Source: Nitrospiraceae bacterium UBA2600 (GTDB lineage Bacteria > Nitrospirota > Thermodesulfovibrionia > Thermodesulfovibrionales > Thermodesulfovibrionaceae). Taken from it: 64,000 nt of DNA. Each line of letters starts with the position of its first letter. The stretch's first letter is position 1. This document shows positions 25,610 through 33,674 of this stretch, piece after piece. Both the position numbers and the translations under genes were made by a program. Under the pieces are notes generated by a model. That model was not told where the DNA came from, did not search any database, and saw only the letters and a list, made by a program, of their open reading frames with translations. The stretch covers positions 1-64,000 of the forward strand of contig DDKK01000010.1 in assembly GCA_002339325.1 (NCBI GenBank), written 5' to 3'.

Positions 25610-26295
25610 CTTCCAATTGGGAGCAAGATATTTACCTTAGTCCCCTTTCCTTTCTCGCTTTCTATCTTTATCTGCCCTCCAAGTAAATCAAGAAGACAAC
25701 GGGTTATATATAAACCAAGTCCAGAACTTTCAAATACTCTCTCATGACCAATCTCAATTAAGCAGTAGGGATTAAATATCCTTGTCATATCATCCTGAGA
25801 AATTCCGATTCCCGTATCCTCTATGACCATCGAAAGCCTATTTTCTAATGTCTCATAGACAAAGGAAATATAACCGGCTTTTGTGAATTTAGCAGCGTTT
25901 GAAGCGATATTAAGAATAATCTGCTTTACTTTAAGAGGGTCGGAGACGATTTTTAGTCTGTCATGAGGAAAAAAAGTTTTAATGATAATTGGCTTTTCCT
26001 CTATTAGAATTTTTGTAATATCAACAACTTCCCGAAGAATATCTACAAAATCAAACTCTTCTTTAAAAATATCCTCTTTTCCTGACTGTAATTTTCCTAA
26101 TTCAATAGCATTTGAAATGTAGTTTTTTAAATAGACCGTCTGTGATATTATTAGAGAAAGATATTTTCTTATCTTTTCCTCATCAACGTGCTTAAGGTCT
26201 AATTCAATTAATTTTGCAGTGTTCATTATAGTATTTAAAGGAGACTTTAATTCATGAAAGAACATGGATAAACCTAAATCCCTGCTAATATTCAT
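25606..26295 (-). CDS. Soluble histidine kinase core (no sensor domain)
   Basis: This 229-residue protein is only the HisKA/HATPase_c core: H14 in FFHELKSPLNTI, an N-box near NIASNAAKF, DTGIGIS, and SSGLGLYITR with GKGTKV. It has no membrane or sensory domain. It overlaps the upstream CBS-GGDEF gene by 11 bases, so it may be the output half of a larger ancestral sensor, or take input from that protein. No cognate regulator lies beside it on this strand. Confidence 0.88.
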   Translation of the reverse strand: MNISRDLGLSMFFHELKSPLNTIMNTAKLIELDLKHVDEEKIRKYLSLIISQTVYLKNYISNAIELGKLQSGKEDIFKEEFDFVDILREVVDITKILIEEKPIIIKTFFPHDRLKIVSDPLKVKQIILNIASNAAKFTKAGYISFVYETLENRLSMVIEDTGIGISQDDMTRIFNPYCLIEIGHERVFESSGLGLYITRCLLDLLGGQIKIESEKGKGTKVNILLPIGR

Positions 26296-27313
26296 TCCTT
26301 CTGTCCCTAAATATTACCGAGCCTTTGTTAATTCTTGAAAGTCTCTTTGTCTCTGATTTTACCTCAGAAGCAATCGAGGCAAGATGGGCAAAGGATGTTA
26401 TGTTTCGATTTTCTGTACTTACAATCGCACAGGTAAGGGAAAGAAGGCTAAAAGTCTCTTCCTCTTCCTTCCTGTTCTTTGATATATAATAACCACGCAC
26501 AAAATCATCTCCATGGAAGGATGGTAAAAATTCATCGAAAGCCTTTACTATTCTTTCACATATTTCATCTGCTTGCCTTACTTTACATATTACAATAAAG
26601 TCATCTCCTCCAATATGACCTATGAAAATATCAGAGAAAACTCTTTCCTGTTCTCTTAAAATATTCCCTAAGCAGGAAATCACCCTGTCTCCCTTTTCAA
26701 AACCATAAAAATCATTATAAGGCTTGAAATGGTTTATATCTATGTAACAAATATCAAAACTAAATTTAGATTTTATCTGTCTGTCTATTTCCCGCTGAAT
26801 AGCCCAGTTACCGGGCAAGCCAGTTAGGGGATTAGCATCCCTTGCTATAATTATTGACCTGTGAGTTATGGCCTCAAGTAAGACATTTATTGGTACAACG
26901 CCGTAATACTCATTAAATCTGTTTATAATTATATCGTCATAAATATTTCGGAATTCCCTTTTCTGAATTATCATAGAGGCATCCTCTAAGGTCAGATTGT
27001 AATCAATAATAAACGTGGGTTGCTCCATAACTTCAAAAATACTTTTCTTCGCATTCAGATGGATGCCATAGCCAAATCTTCCTAAGACTGTATGCTCTAA
27101 AAATCTGTTCCTCTGCACCTGCCCTATCACAACATTGTTCTCAACCACAGGAATAAGGCTTATTTTTTCATCTTTCATAAATCTAAGAAAAGCCTCCATA
27201 ATGGTGGATTGTTTTTTCAGAGGTTCAATTCTTACTGCAATGTCTCCAATTGACAAGTCAAGAACTGAATTTTCTAAATAACACTTAGATTCTTTTGTAT
27301 CATTGGTTAGCAT
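26285..27313 (-). CDS. CBS-pair GGDEF-domain protein (diguanylate cyclase-like)
   Basis: This 342-residue protein has a CBS pair (about 20-150) followed by a GGDEF domain whose active site reads GGDDF (235-239), preceded by DANPLTGLPGNW. GGDDF keeps the catalytic acids, so synthesis of cyclic di-GMP is possible; no RxxD inhibitory site is seen. It overlaps the upstream EAL gene by 14 bases in another frame. EAL-CBS-GGDEF occurs as one polypeptide elsewhere, so this looks like a split gene. Confidence 0.87.
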   Translation of the reverse strand: MLTNDTKESKCYLENSVLDLSIGDIAVRIEPLKKQSTIMEAFLRFMKDEKISLIPVVENNVVIGQVQRNRFLEHTVLGRFGYGIHLNAKKSIFEVMEQPTFIIDYNLTLEDASMIIQKREFRNIYDDIIINRFNEYYGVVPINVLLEAITHRSIIIARDANPLTGLPGNWAIQREIDRQIKSKFSFDICYIDINHFKPYNDFYGFEKGDRVISCLGNILREQERVFSDIFIGHIGGDDFIVICKVRQADEICERIVKAFDEFLPSFHGDDFVRGYYISKNRKEEEETFSLLSLTCAIVSTENRNITSFAHLASIASEVKSETKRLSRINKGSVIFRDRRNEY

Positions 27314-28058
27314 AGTGATATAAAAAACTTCTTATCTTTTCTTCTGGTTTACCAAGATAAAATCCCTGAAGCAAATCTGCACCAATACTTACGACCTCTG
27401 AGAGCTGTCTTGGCGTTTCTATACCTTCTGCAACTACCATTATGTTAAGCATGTGACAGGCAGAAACAGTAAATTCTACAAAGGATTTTGAAAAGAAATT
27501 CTCCTCTAACGTATGAATAAAATGTCTGTCTATTTTTACTATGTCAGGTTTTAATATACTTAGCATTTTAGGTCCTCCAAAGCCTGCACCAAAATCATCT
27601 ATTGCTATCTTGTAACCCCTCTTCTTGTAGTAAGATATAGATTCAATAAACACTTCGTAGTTTTCAATAGCTGACTGCTCTGTTATTTCAAGCACTATCC
27701 GCTCCTTTGGAAAGCCAAACTCTTCAACAAATCTGTCGGTTATGCCAATCTCATGACTTGGATAAAGCAAACTTTCAGGGCATATGTTGATAAATAAATA
27801 TCCGTCAAGTCTTTGTTTTGATGCTTCTTTTATGGCATTTCTCCTGCATATCATATCGAGAATGAATATGGAACCATTTCTTTTTGCCTCAATGAAAAGA
27901 TTTTTTATATTAAGATTTCCCTTCGGATGTCTTGTCAGTGACTCATACCCAAAAATCTTGCCATCCTTGGCCGAAAAAATAGGTTGAAAGTGAACAGTCA
28001 ATTCAGAGTATGAAAGGTCTGATTTGTGGTATTTCAGAGATTTTTCTGTATGCAACAC
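27300..28058 (-). CDS. EAL-domain cyclic-di-GMP phosphodiesterase
   Basis: This 252-residue stand-alone EAL domain keeps E39 (ESL variant), N91, E124, D154-D155 (DDFGAG), K175 (KID) and AEGIET, so it is likely catalytically active against cyclic di-GMP. GGAGG precedes the GTG start. It is the first gene of a four-gene operon (EAL, CBS-GGDEF, kinase core, GH1). Its stop overlaps the next start by 14 bases. Confidence 0.92.
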   Translation of the reverse strand: MLHTEKSLKYHKSDLSYSELTVHFQPIFSAKDGKIFGYESLTRHPKGNLNIKNLFIEAKRNGSIFILDMICRRNAIKEASKQRLDGYLFINICPESLLYPSHEIGITDRFVEEFGFPKERIVLEITEQSAIENYEVFIESISYYKKRGYKIAIDDFGAGFGGPKMLSILKPDIVKIDRHFIHTLEENFFSKSFVEFTVSACHMLNIMVVAEGIETPRQLSEVVSIGADLLQGFYLGKPEEKIRSFLYHYANQ

Positions 28059-28127
28059 CTTCAGTATCCTCCAAACAAAATTTATAGAGACATTATTGCA
28101 TAGTTCTGTTACGGCAATTTTAAAGCC

Positions 28128-28146
28128 ATGTTAAGAAAATGTTAAA
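28128..28146. promoter_or_regulatory. Distal 7-4-7 direct repeat in the divergent phosphate-region promoter
   Basis: ATGTTAA-GAAA-ATGTTAA is a direct repeat with 11-base period lying between the EAL gene and the PHP gene. Read on the other strand it is TTAACA-N5-TTAACA, like a PhoP-type box. The sequence is seen; the function is inferred. Confidence 0.4.
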
Positions 28147-28180
28147 TCTTGTCCTTAAATTTAACAGAAAATTAATCTGC

Positions 28181-28214
28181 CTTTAACTTCTATGTAACTT
28201 CTTGGCGCTATTAT
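28181..28214 (+). promoter_or_regulatory. Pho-box-like direct repeat plus -10 of the PHP gene
   Basis: CTTTAAC-TTCT-ATGTAAC-TTCT (28181-28202) is a 7-4-7 direct repeat. Its 18-base core ends exactly 10 bases before TATTAT (28209-28214), the geometry of PhoB boxes replacing the -35. The ATG follows at 28227 with no Shine-Dalgarno sequence. The repeat sequence itself differs from the E. coli consensus. Confidence 0.5.
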
Positions 28215-28226
28215 TAAGTTAAAAAT

Positions 28227-28916
28227 ATGCTTTTATGTGACTTTCATATCCATACAAAATACTCCGACGGTTCAGTAGAACTCAGAAAGGTAATCGATAT
28301 CTTCGGACAGGCAGGATTTGATGTAATAGCCATAACAGACCATGTGGTAAACGGAGACAGCATGATAGGCAAATTTGCCTATCAGTTTGGTCTTACCATC
28401 ACAGAAAAAAACTTCAATGAATATATTGAACATGTGAAGTATGAAGCTGAAAGAGCATGGAATAAATATGAAATGCTCGTTATTCCCGGTGTTGAGATAA
28501 GCAAAAATTATGTTTCATCAGAAAAATCAGCCCATATACTGATACTCGACATTAAAGAATTTATTCCTCCCTGTGAATCCTATGAATTCATCTTTCTTGA
28601 AGCTAAAAAGCAGAATGCCCTTGTAATTGCCTGTCATCCCCACCAGATGAAAGGCGAAATTCGCAACACTCTATACCTATGGAACAACAGAGATAAATAC
28701 GGCAAATACATAGATGCATGGGAAATTGCAAACAGAGATGATGTCTTCAGTGTAATCAGTCTGATGAAGTATCCATACATAGCTAACAGTGATTTCCATA
28801 AACCAAGCCATCTTTATTCATGGAAGACATTACTTAATTGTGACAAAAACATTGAGTCAGTAAAAAAATGCATAAAACTTAACAAAGGTGTGGCAATAAC
28901 ACTTTTTAGGGGGTAA
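28227..28916 (+). CDS. PHP-domain metal-dependent phosphoesterase
   Basis: This 229-residue protein carries the four PHP motifs: HIHTKYSDG (7-15), ITDHVVNGD (~38), GVEISK (~89) with a later HPHQ, and NSDFHKP (~190). It belongs with TrpH/YciV-type phosphoesterases acting on nucleotides or small phosphate esters. It starts an operon with a GT21-like glycosyltransferase (2-base gap), an alkaline phosphatase and a receiver protein, under a Pho-box-like promoter. The true substrate is unknown. Confidence 0.88.
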   Translation: MLLCDFHIHTKYSDGSVELRKVIDIFGQAGFDVIAITDHVVNGDSMIGKFAYQFGLTITEKNFNEYIEHVKYEAERAWNKYEMLVIPGVEISKNYVSSEKSAHILILDIKEFIPPCESYEFIFLEAKKQNALVIACHPHQMKGEIRNTLYLWNNRDKYGKYIDAWEIANRDDVFSVISLMKYPYIANSDFHKPSHLYSWKTLLNCDKNIESVKKCIKLNKGVAITLFRG

Positions 28917-28918
28917 AA

Positions 28919-30091
28919 ATGATTTTATGGTTATTAATTGGTTTAATTTCTATGAGCCTTATGGTTTATGCCTTGCAGATTATGGCATTAAGAAAAAAGA
29001 TAAGAGAAAACTACACAGCAATTGAGCTTCCTCCTGTATCTATAATTAAGCCTCTCAAAGGAATTGATGACAACTTATTCGATAATCTTGAAAGTTTCTG
29101 TCGACAGGATTATCCTAAATACGAACTTATACTGTCGCTCCAGCACAAAGACGACCCTGCTTACAGAGTAGCTGAAAAAATCAGAAACAAATATCCTAAT
29201 ATTGTAAAAATAGTAGTTGATAACTCTCATAAAGCCCTTAATCCAAAGGTAAAGAACATGATTCAAGCCTACGAAATTTCCAGTTACGATTATTTCCTCA
29301 TAAGTGACAGTAATGTCTTTGTTGAACCAGACTATTTAAGAAAAACTGTAGCAGCAATGTCAAAGGATACAGGTTTAGTAACAAATTTAATAATGGGAGT
29401 AGGTGGTAAAAGTCTCGGAGCAAAACTCGAAAATCTTCAGTTAAACTCCTTTATTATCCTGAGCGTTTGTTTTCTTGATAAATTTCTACGAATGCCCTGC
29501 AGTATTGGTAAATCAATGTTAATGAGGAAAAAAGACTTCGAAGAAATAGGGGGCTTTAATTCTGTTAAAGATGTCCTTGCAGAGGACTACATAATAGGAA
29601 AATTAATGCACGAAAAGGGTAAAAAAGTCGTGCTTTGTAGTCATGTTATAAAAAATGTAAATGAATACTGGTCAATTAAAAGGTTTTTCAACAGACACAC
29701 CAGATGGGCAAAGATTAGATGGAAAATTGCCGGTCTTAAATATTTTACAGAACCCCTTGGTAATCCGGTCTTTATAAGCTCTTTTCTACCTTTACTCGAT
29801 GGATTCTCCAGAATTTCCATAATCGGCGTTTTAACCGTAATGTCCTTAAAAGTAATGTTTGATTTATATGTAAGCAGAATTATTAAGTCTGAAATAGGAC
29901 TTTCCAGTATTTTAATCCCTTTTAAAGACCTTCTAACTGCCTTTATGTGGTTTATACCTCTCTTTAACTGCAAGATTAACTGGAGAGACAATTTATACAC
30001 AATCGGAAGGAATACCATAATAATGCCATATGAAAAGGGAAAATCAATAAGGCTTATTTTTAATAAGCTTAAAGCTGCTTTTGCAAGTTAA
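28919..30091 (+). CDS. GT21-like family 2 glycosyltransferase (ceramide/diacylglycerol glucosyltransferase type)
   Basis: This 390-residue protein has an N-terminal membrane helix (1-20), a GT-A domain starting PPVSIIKPLKGIDDNLFDNL, FLISDSNVFVEPDYL holding the metal-binding DxN/D motif, AEDYIIG (catalytic-acid region), and RHTRW near 262, the Q/RxxRW-type motif of processive enzymes. C-terminal hydrophobic segments follow. GT21-like enzymes glycosylate ceramide or diacylglycerol. In phosphate-starved bacteria such enzymes make replacement glycolipids, which fits the context; HpnI-like hopanoid work is an alternative. Confidence 0.82.
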   Translation: MILWLLIGLISMSLMVYALQIMALRKKIRENYTAIELPPVSIIKPLKGIDDNLFDNLESFCRQDYPKYELILSLQHKDDPAYRVAEKIRNKYPNIVKIVVDNSHKALNPKVKNMIQAYEISSYDYFLISDSNVFVEPDYLRKTVAAMSKDTGLVTNLIMGVGGKSLGAKLENLQLNSFIILSVCFLDKFLRMPCSIGKSMLMRKKDFEEIGGFNSVKDVLAEDYIIGKLMHEKGKKVVLCSHVIKNVNEYWSIKRFFNRHTRWAKIRWKIAGLKYFTEPLGNPVFISSFLPLLDGFSRISIIGVLTVMSLKVMFDLYVSRIIKSEIGLSSILIPFKDLLTAFMWFIPLFNCKINWRDNLYTIGRNTIIMPYEKGKSIRLIFNKLKAAFAS

Positions 30092-30103
30092 GGGGGAGTT
30101 TAG

Positions 30104-31654
30104 ATGAAAAGAAGAGATTTTTTGAAAGCATCTCTGGCAAGCTTCATAACCTTGGTTGCCTCATCGGAAGAGATATTTGCAAAAGTTAAACATTACGAAA
30201 GCGGAAAAGCCAAAGGAATTATATTCATTGTGGGCGATGGATGGCCTCTTGGTGTAATGAAAGCAATGAGTGAGTTTATGGAACTTAAATTCAAAGAAAA
30301 AAGTAATCTCTCTATACTTCTTCAACAGTCAAATACAAGAATGTTTCTTCAGAACACATCATCCCTATCTTCTGTAGTCACCGACTCTGCTCCAGCTTCT
30401 GTAGCATGGGCTACAGGCACAAAGACCATAAACAGAAGCCTTGCCTGTCTTCCTGATGGAAAAAAGCTAAAGACTGTCTTTCAACTGGCACAAGACAATG
30501 GACTTTCTTGTGGCTTTGTGACTACCACAAGAGTAACCCATGCAACTCCTGCTGCATGGTACAGCCATAATCCCAACAGAGATGACGAGGAAAGTATAGC
30601 TATGGACCTTCTAAACTCAGGACTAACAGTAGCAATGGGTGGAGGGGATAGATTTCTGAGCGGAGAGAAAAGAAAGGATAAAAAAGAGCTTTATTCATTG
30701 TTTAAAGAGAAAGGCTACAGGGTTCTAAAATCAAAAGAGGAACTAACGTCAAGCATGTCCGATGAAAGCCCAATTCTCGGAGTTTTCAGCTCATCCCATA
30801 TAAGTTATTTCGTAGACAGAATCAATGATGAAAAACTTGGTAAGAAAGAACCTACTTTGCCCGAAATGACAGCCGTTGCTCTGCAGAAGTTGGCTAAAAA
30901 CAGAAAGGGCTTCATTTTACAGATTGAGGCAGGAAGGATAGACCATGCTTGCCACGCAAATGATGCTTACGCAGCTATGATGGACTGCTACGAACTTGAC
31001 AAAACAATCGGCGTTGTAATGGATTTTGTAAATAAAAATCCTCATGTGCTTCTAATAGTCACTTCAGACCACGGAAACTCAGGATACGGAATTAATGGAA
31101 CAGGACCTGAATACAACGATGCTACAGAAGCATTGATGAATTATAAAAACAGGGCATCCTTTGAATACATAATTAAAAAGATGAAAAATCAAGACTTAAA
31201 AACTGTAAGAGATTTGTTTGAAACTTACACTCAACACAAAATCTCTGCCGAAGAAGCAGAGGAAATCTACAATAAACTCCATTCGAAGAGAAAAATAGTA
31301 ATAAACGACATATGGTATGAGCCTGAGGCAACAATGGGAAAAATTCTTGCTAAAAGCATCTACGATTATGACAATGAAAAACTAATGAAACCTGCAAAGG
31401 AGAGAAGAGGCAACATTGGCTTTACATCAACAAATCACACCGCCGAAGACCAACTTGTTTTAGTATACAGTAAAAAATTTAATATACCTCCTCTTAAAAA
31501 TCTCATAGATAACACAGAACTTTACAGTTTAATGTGTAACTATCTTGGTATCAGATATTCAAATCCTAAAATGAACAGACAGGATGCGATGACCTATGCT
31601 AAAGCAATAACAGAGACTGAATGGGAAAATCACCTTAAACTCCATATATCATAA
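30104..31654 (+). CDS. phoA: Tat-exported alkaline phosphatase
   Basis: This 516-residue protein has a twin-arginine signal RRDFLK (3-8) then a hydrophobic core. It has metal ligand D45 in VGDG, nucleophile S95 in VTDSAPA, EAGRIDHACHANDAY near 277 and SDHGNSG near 326, all typical of the alkaline phosphatase superfamily. It would act in the periplasm to release phosphate from esters. It sits 12 bases after the glycosyltransferase. A second domain-sized insertion (about 345-440) precedes the final metal-binding HT in NHTAEDQ. Confidence 0.93.
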   Translation: MKRRDFLKASLASFITLVASSEEIFAKVKHYESGKAKGIIFIVGDGWPLGVMKAMSEFMELKFKEKSNLSILLQQSNTRMFLQNTSSLSSVVTDSAPASVAWATGTKTINRSLACLPDGKKLKTVFQLAQDNGLSCGFVTTTRVTHATPAAWYSHNPNRDDEESIAMDLLNSGLTVAMGGGDRFLSGEKRKDKKELYSLFKEKGYRVLKSKEELTSSMSDESPILGVFSSSHISYFVDRINDEKLGKKEPTLPEMTAVALQKLAKNRKGFILQIEAGRIDHACHANDAYAAMMDCYELDKTIGVVMDFVNKNPHVLLIVTSDHGNSGYGINGTGPEYNDATEALMNYKNRASFEYIIKKMKNQDLKTVRDLFETYTQHKISAEEAEEIYNKLHSKRKIVINDIWYEPEATMGKILAKSIYDYDNEKLMKPAKERRGNIGFTSTNHTAEDQLVLVYSKKFNIPPLKNLIDNTELYSLMCNYLGIRYSNPKMNRQDAMTYAKAITETEWENHLKLHIS

Positions 31655-31688
31655 TTTTTTACAAAACTGTATAGAATGGGGAGATGAT

Positions 31689-32072
31689 ATGAAAAGAGGA
31701 AAAATACTGCTAATAGACGATAACGAAAAGGACCTTCAGGTTACAAAAGAACTTCTCGAAAAGGTTGGATATACGGTAATTCAAAATTATGGTTGGCTTG
31801 GGACAACAAATAGCATAAAATTTTCTGAGCCCGATATGGTGCTTCTTGATGTTAAAATGCCTGCAATAACAGGCGACCAACTTTATGACATTATAAATAA
31901 ACATCTTAAGGAGAGAAATATTCCTGTTCTTTTTTATTCCTCTCTTGATGAATCTGAACTGAGAAAACTCAAGATTTCAAAGGGAGTCGCAGACTATATT
32001 TCAAAGGGAGATATTTTTCAACTCTTCAAAAAAGTCTCATCCTACATTAGAAAAAATAGGTATTCAAACTAA
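31689..32072 (+). CDS. Single-domain response regulator (receiver only)
   Basis: This 127-residue protein is a receiver domain with DD at 10-11 (LLIDDNE), phospho-acceptor D55 (LLDVKMPA), switch Ser near 84 (FYSS) and K near 102 (YISKGD). It has no output domain. It is the last gene after alkaline phosphatase. Its kinase could be the sensorless kinase in the divergent operon (25606-26295), but that is speculation. GGGGAGATG precedes the ATG. Confidence 0.9.
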   Translation: MKRGKILLIDDNEKDLQVTKELLEKVGYTVIQNYGWLGTTNSIKFSEPDMVLLDVKMPAITGDQLYDIINKHLKERNIPVLFYSSLDESELRKLKISKGVADYISKGDIFQLFKKVSSYIRKNRYSN

Positions 32073-32079
32073 AAAATAG

Positions 32080-32132
32080 CGAAGAGTCTCCTTCTACAGT
32101 AAAGCCCCTCCTCCTTGGAAGGAGATTCTTCG
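32080..32132. terminator. Convergent terminator hairpin with CU-rich loop
   Basis: CGAAGAGTCTCCTTC (32080-32094) pairs with GAAGGAGATTCTTCG (32118-32132) across a 23-base loop containing CCCCTCCTCC on the plus strand. On the minus strand, after the HDOD gene, it is followed by CTATTTTTTAG, so it terminates that gene. Confidence 0.75.
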
Positions 32133-32139
32133 TAACATA

Positions 32140-32997
32140 TTAATTTAACAATAAGGCTCTTTCCTCTCTGAAAAAGGAGAATAAGCTTTTCATAAATTCT
32201 TCTGAATTAACAGAATCATGGAGTAACAAATTTTGATTTTCCAGTTCCAAATTGATTGGTTTTTTAAAGCCCATACCAAGTTTCATACATATTAAGTCAG
32301 ACATTCTAACGAGATTATGTATGTGTGCAAAGGTTTCTTTAGTTTCTTCAAAAGAATTGTCTATGTGATGATACTGAATGGCGACTTTTATTTCCTCTGG
32401 AAAGTTCCATTTTTCCGCCACATATGCCCCAACATCTGTATGAGCATATCCAAGCAACTCTATCTCTACTTCTTCTAAGTTTCTTTCGCTTTCATATATT
32501 TTCTCATAAATGCCTTGATATTTATCAGGAAAAGCATTCTTTAAAAAAACAACTCCTATATCATGCAAAACTCCACATGCCAATGCTTCTTGAGGCTTTA
32601 TTTCTCCGATTTTTTCCGATAAATAGCTCGAACAAATTCCAACGGCAAGACTATGTTCCCATAAACCCTGTTCAAAAGTATCAAACTGTCTGTAAAGATA
32701 TCTTAAGGAAGTTGCTAAAATTAAAGATTTAGCCGTGTCTAAGCCTAAAAGCAGAAGAGCTTCCCTTACGGATTTTATTTTCCTACTGAAACCGTAAAAC
32801 GGAGAGTTTGCAAGCCTTATAAATCTTGCAGTAAAACCTTTGTCTTTTGATATTAGCGCCTCAATTTCCTCGATGGAAGTGAACTCATTTTTAAATATGT
32901 TCAGCACCTTAAAAACTATAGTGCTTTGAGAAGGAATATCAATAGTTTTAGCTATTATTCTCTCTATTTCTTCCTTGTTAATAATTCCCCTCTCCAT
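32140..32997 (-). CDS. HDOD-domain signalling protein
   Basis: This 285-residue protein is an HDOD domain (about 15-210): IPSQSTIVFKVLNIF, ALISKDKGFTARFIRLANSP, ALACGVLHDIGVVFL, AHTDVGAYVAEKWNFPEEI. HDOD proteins are non-enzymatic relatives of HD hydrolases used in signalling, often with cyclic di-GMP or chemotaxis systems. The start at 32997 has no Shine-Dalgarno sequence; a weak TACTAT lies seven bases upstream, so this mRNA may also be leaderless. It lies alone, convergent to the receiver gene. Confidence 0.9.
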   Translation of the reverse strand: MERGIINKEEIERIIAKTIDIPSQSTIVFKVLNIFKNEFTSIEEIEALISKDKGFTARFIRLANSPFYGFSRKIKSVREALLLLGLDTAKSLILATSLRYLYRQFDTFEQGLWEHSLAVGICSSYLSEKIGEIKPQEALACGVLHDIGVVFLKNAFPDKYQGIYEKIYESERNLEEVEIELLGYAHTDVGAYVAEKWNFPEEIKVAIQYHHIDNSFEETKETFAHIHNLVRMSDLICMKLGMGFKKPINLELENQNLLLHDSVNSEEFMKSLFSFFREERALLLN

Positions 32998-33068
32998 AAG
33001 GTATATAGTATTTTACCAGGCTTTATAGATTATTTCCTATATCAAATATAAAAACGATACTTTAGCAA

Positions 33069-33097
33069 TTGACTTTATTCGTCTTTATTGATAAAAT
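33069..33097 (+). promoter_or_regulatory. lemA promoter
   Basis: TTGACT (33069-33074), a 17-base spacer and TAAAAT (33092-33097) are followed by CAGGAGGA and the lemA ATG at 33120. Confidence 0.65.
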
Positions 33098-33119
33098 TTG
33101 AAAAAACAGGAGGAAGCCT

Positions 33120-33665
33120 ATGATTTATCTAATAATATTCCTCATAGCCCTCATCATTCTTTGGTTAATATTCACTTATAACAAATTGATTAAATTGCGG
33201 ATTTTATCAGAACAAGCCTGGTCTGATGTAGATGTTCAGCTGAAAAGAAGACACGACTTAATACCAAATTTAGTTGAGACAGTAAAAGGATATGCCTCCC
33301 ACGAAAGAAACACTCTCGAGGAAATTGTTAAGTTAAGAAACAGTGCAATAGGAGCAGCCTCTCAAGAAGAAAAGTTTCAAGCAGAAAACATGCTCACAAA
33401 AGCTTTAAGGCAGCTTTTTGCTCTGGCTGAAAATTATCCAGACCTCAAAGCAAGTGCTAATTTTCAATCTCTTCAAGAGGAACTTTCAAGAATAGAAGAA
33501 ACAATAAGTCAGGCACGGAGGTATTTCAACGCTGTAATAAGAGATTACAACACAGCAATTGCCATTTTCCCCAATAATTTAATAGCAGGAGCTTTGGGGT
33601 TTTCACCGAAAATATTTTTTGAAACAGAGGAAGACCAAAGGGCAGTTCCTCAGGTGAAATTTTAG
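33120..33665 (+). CDS. lemA: LemA family protein
   Basis: This 181-residue protein has one N-terminal membrane helix (1-21) and the LemA signature QAWSDVDVQLKRRHDLIPNL (about 38-57), VETVKGYASHE, LKASANFQSLQEELSRIE and YNTAIAIFPNNLIAG. It is anchored in the inner membrane with a four-helix domain facing out. The function is unknown. It is followed 9 bases later by a DUF2207 protein, a common pairing. Confidence 0.95.
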   Translation: MIYLIIFLIALIILWLIFTYNKLIKLRILSEQAWSDVDVQLKRRHDLIPNLVETVKGYASHERNTLEEIVKLRNSAIGAASQEEKFQAENMLTKALRQLFALAENYPDLKASANFQSLQEELSRIEETISQARRYFNAVIRDYNTAIAIFPNNLIAGALGFSPKIFFETEEDQRAVPQVKF

Positions 33666-33674
33666 GGAGGAGCT

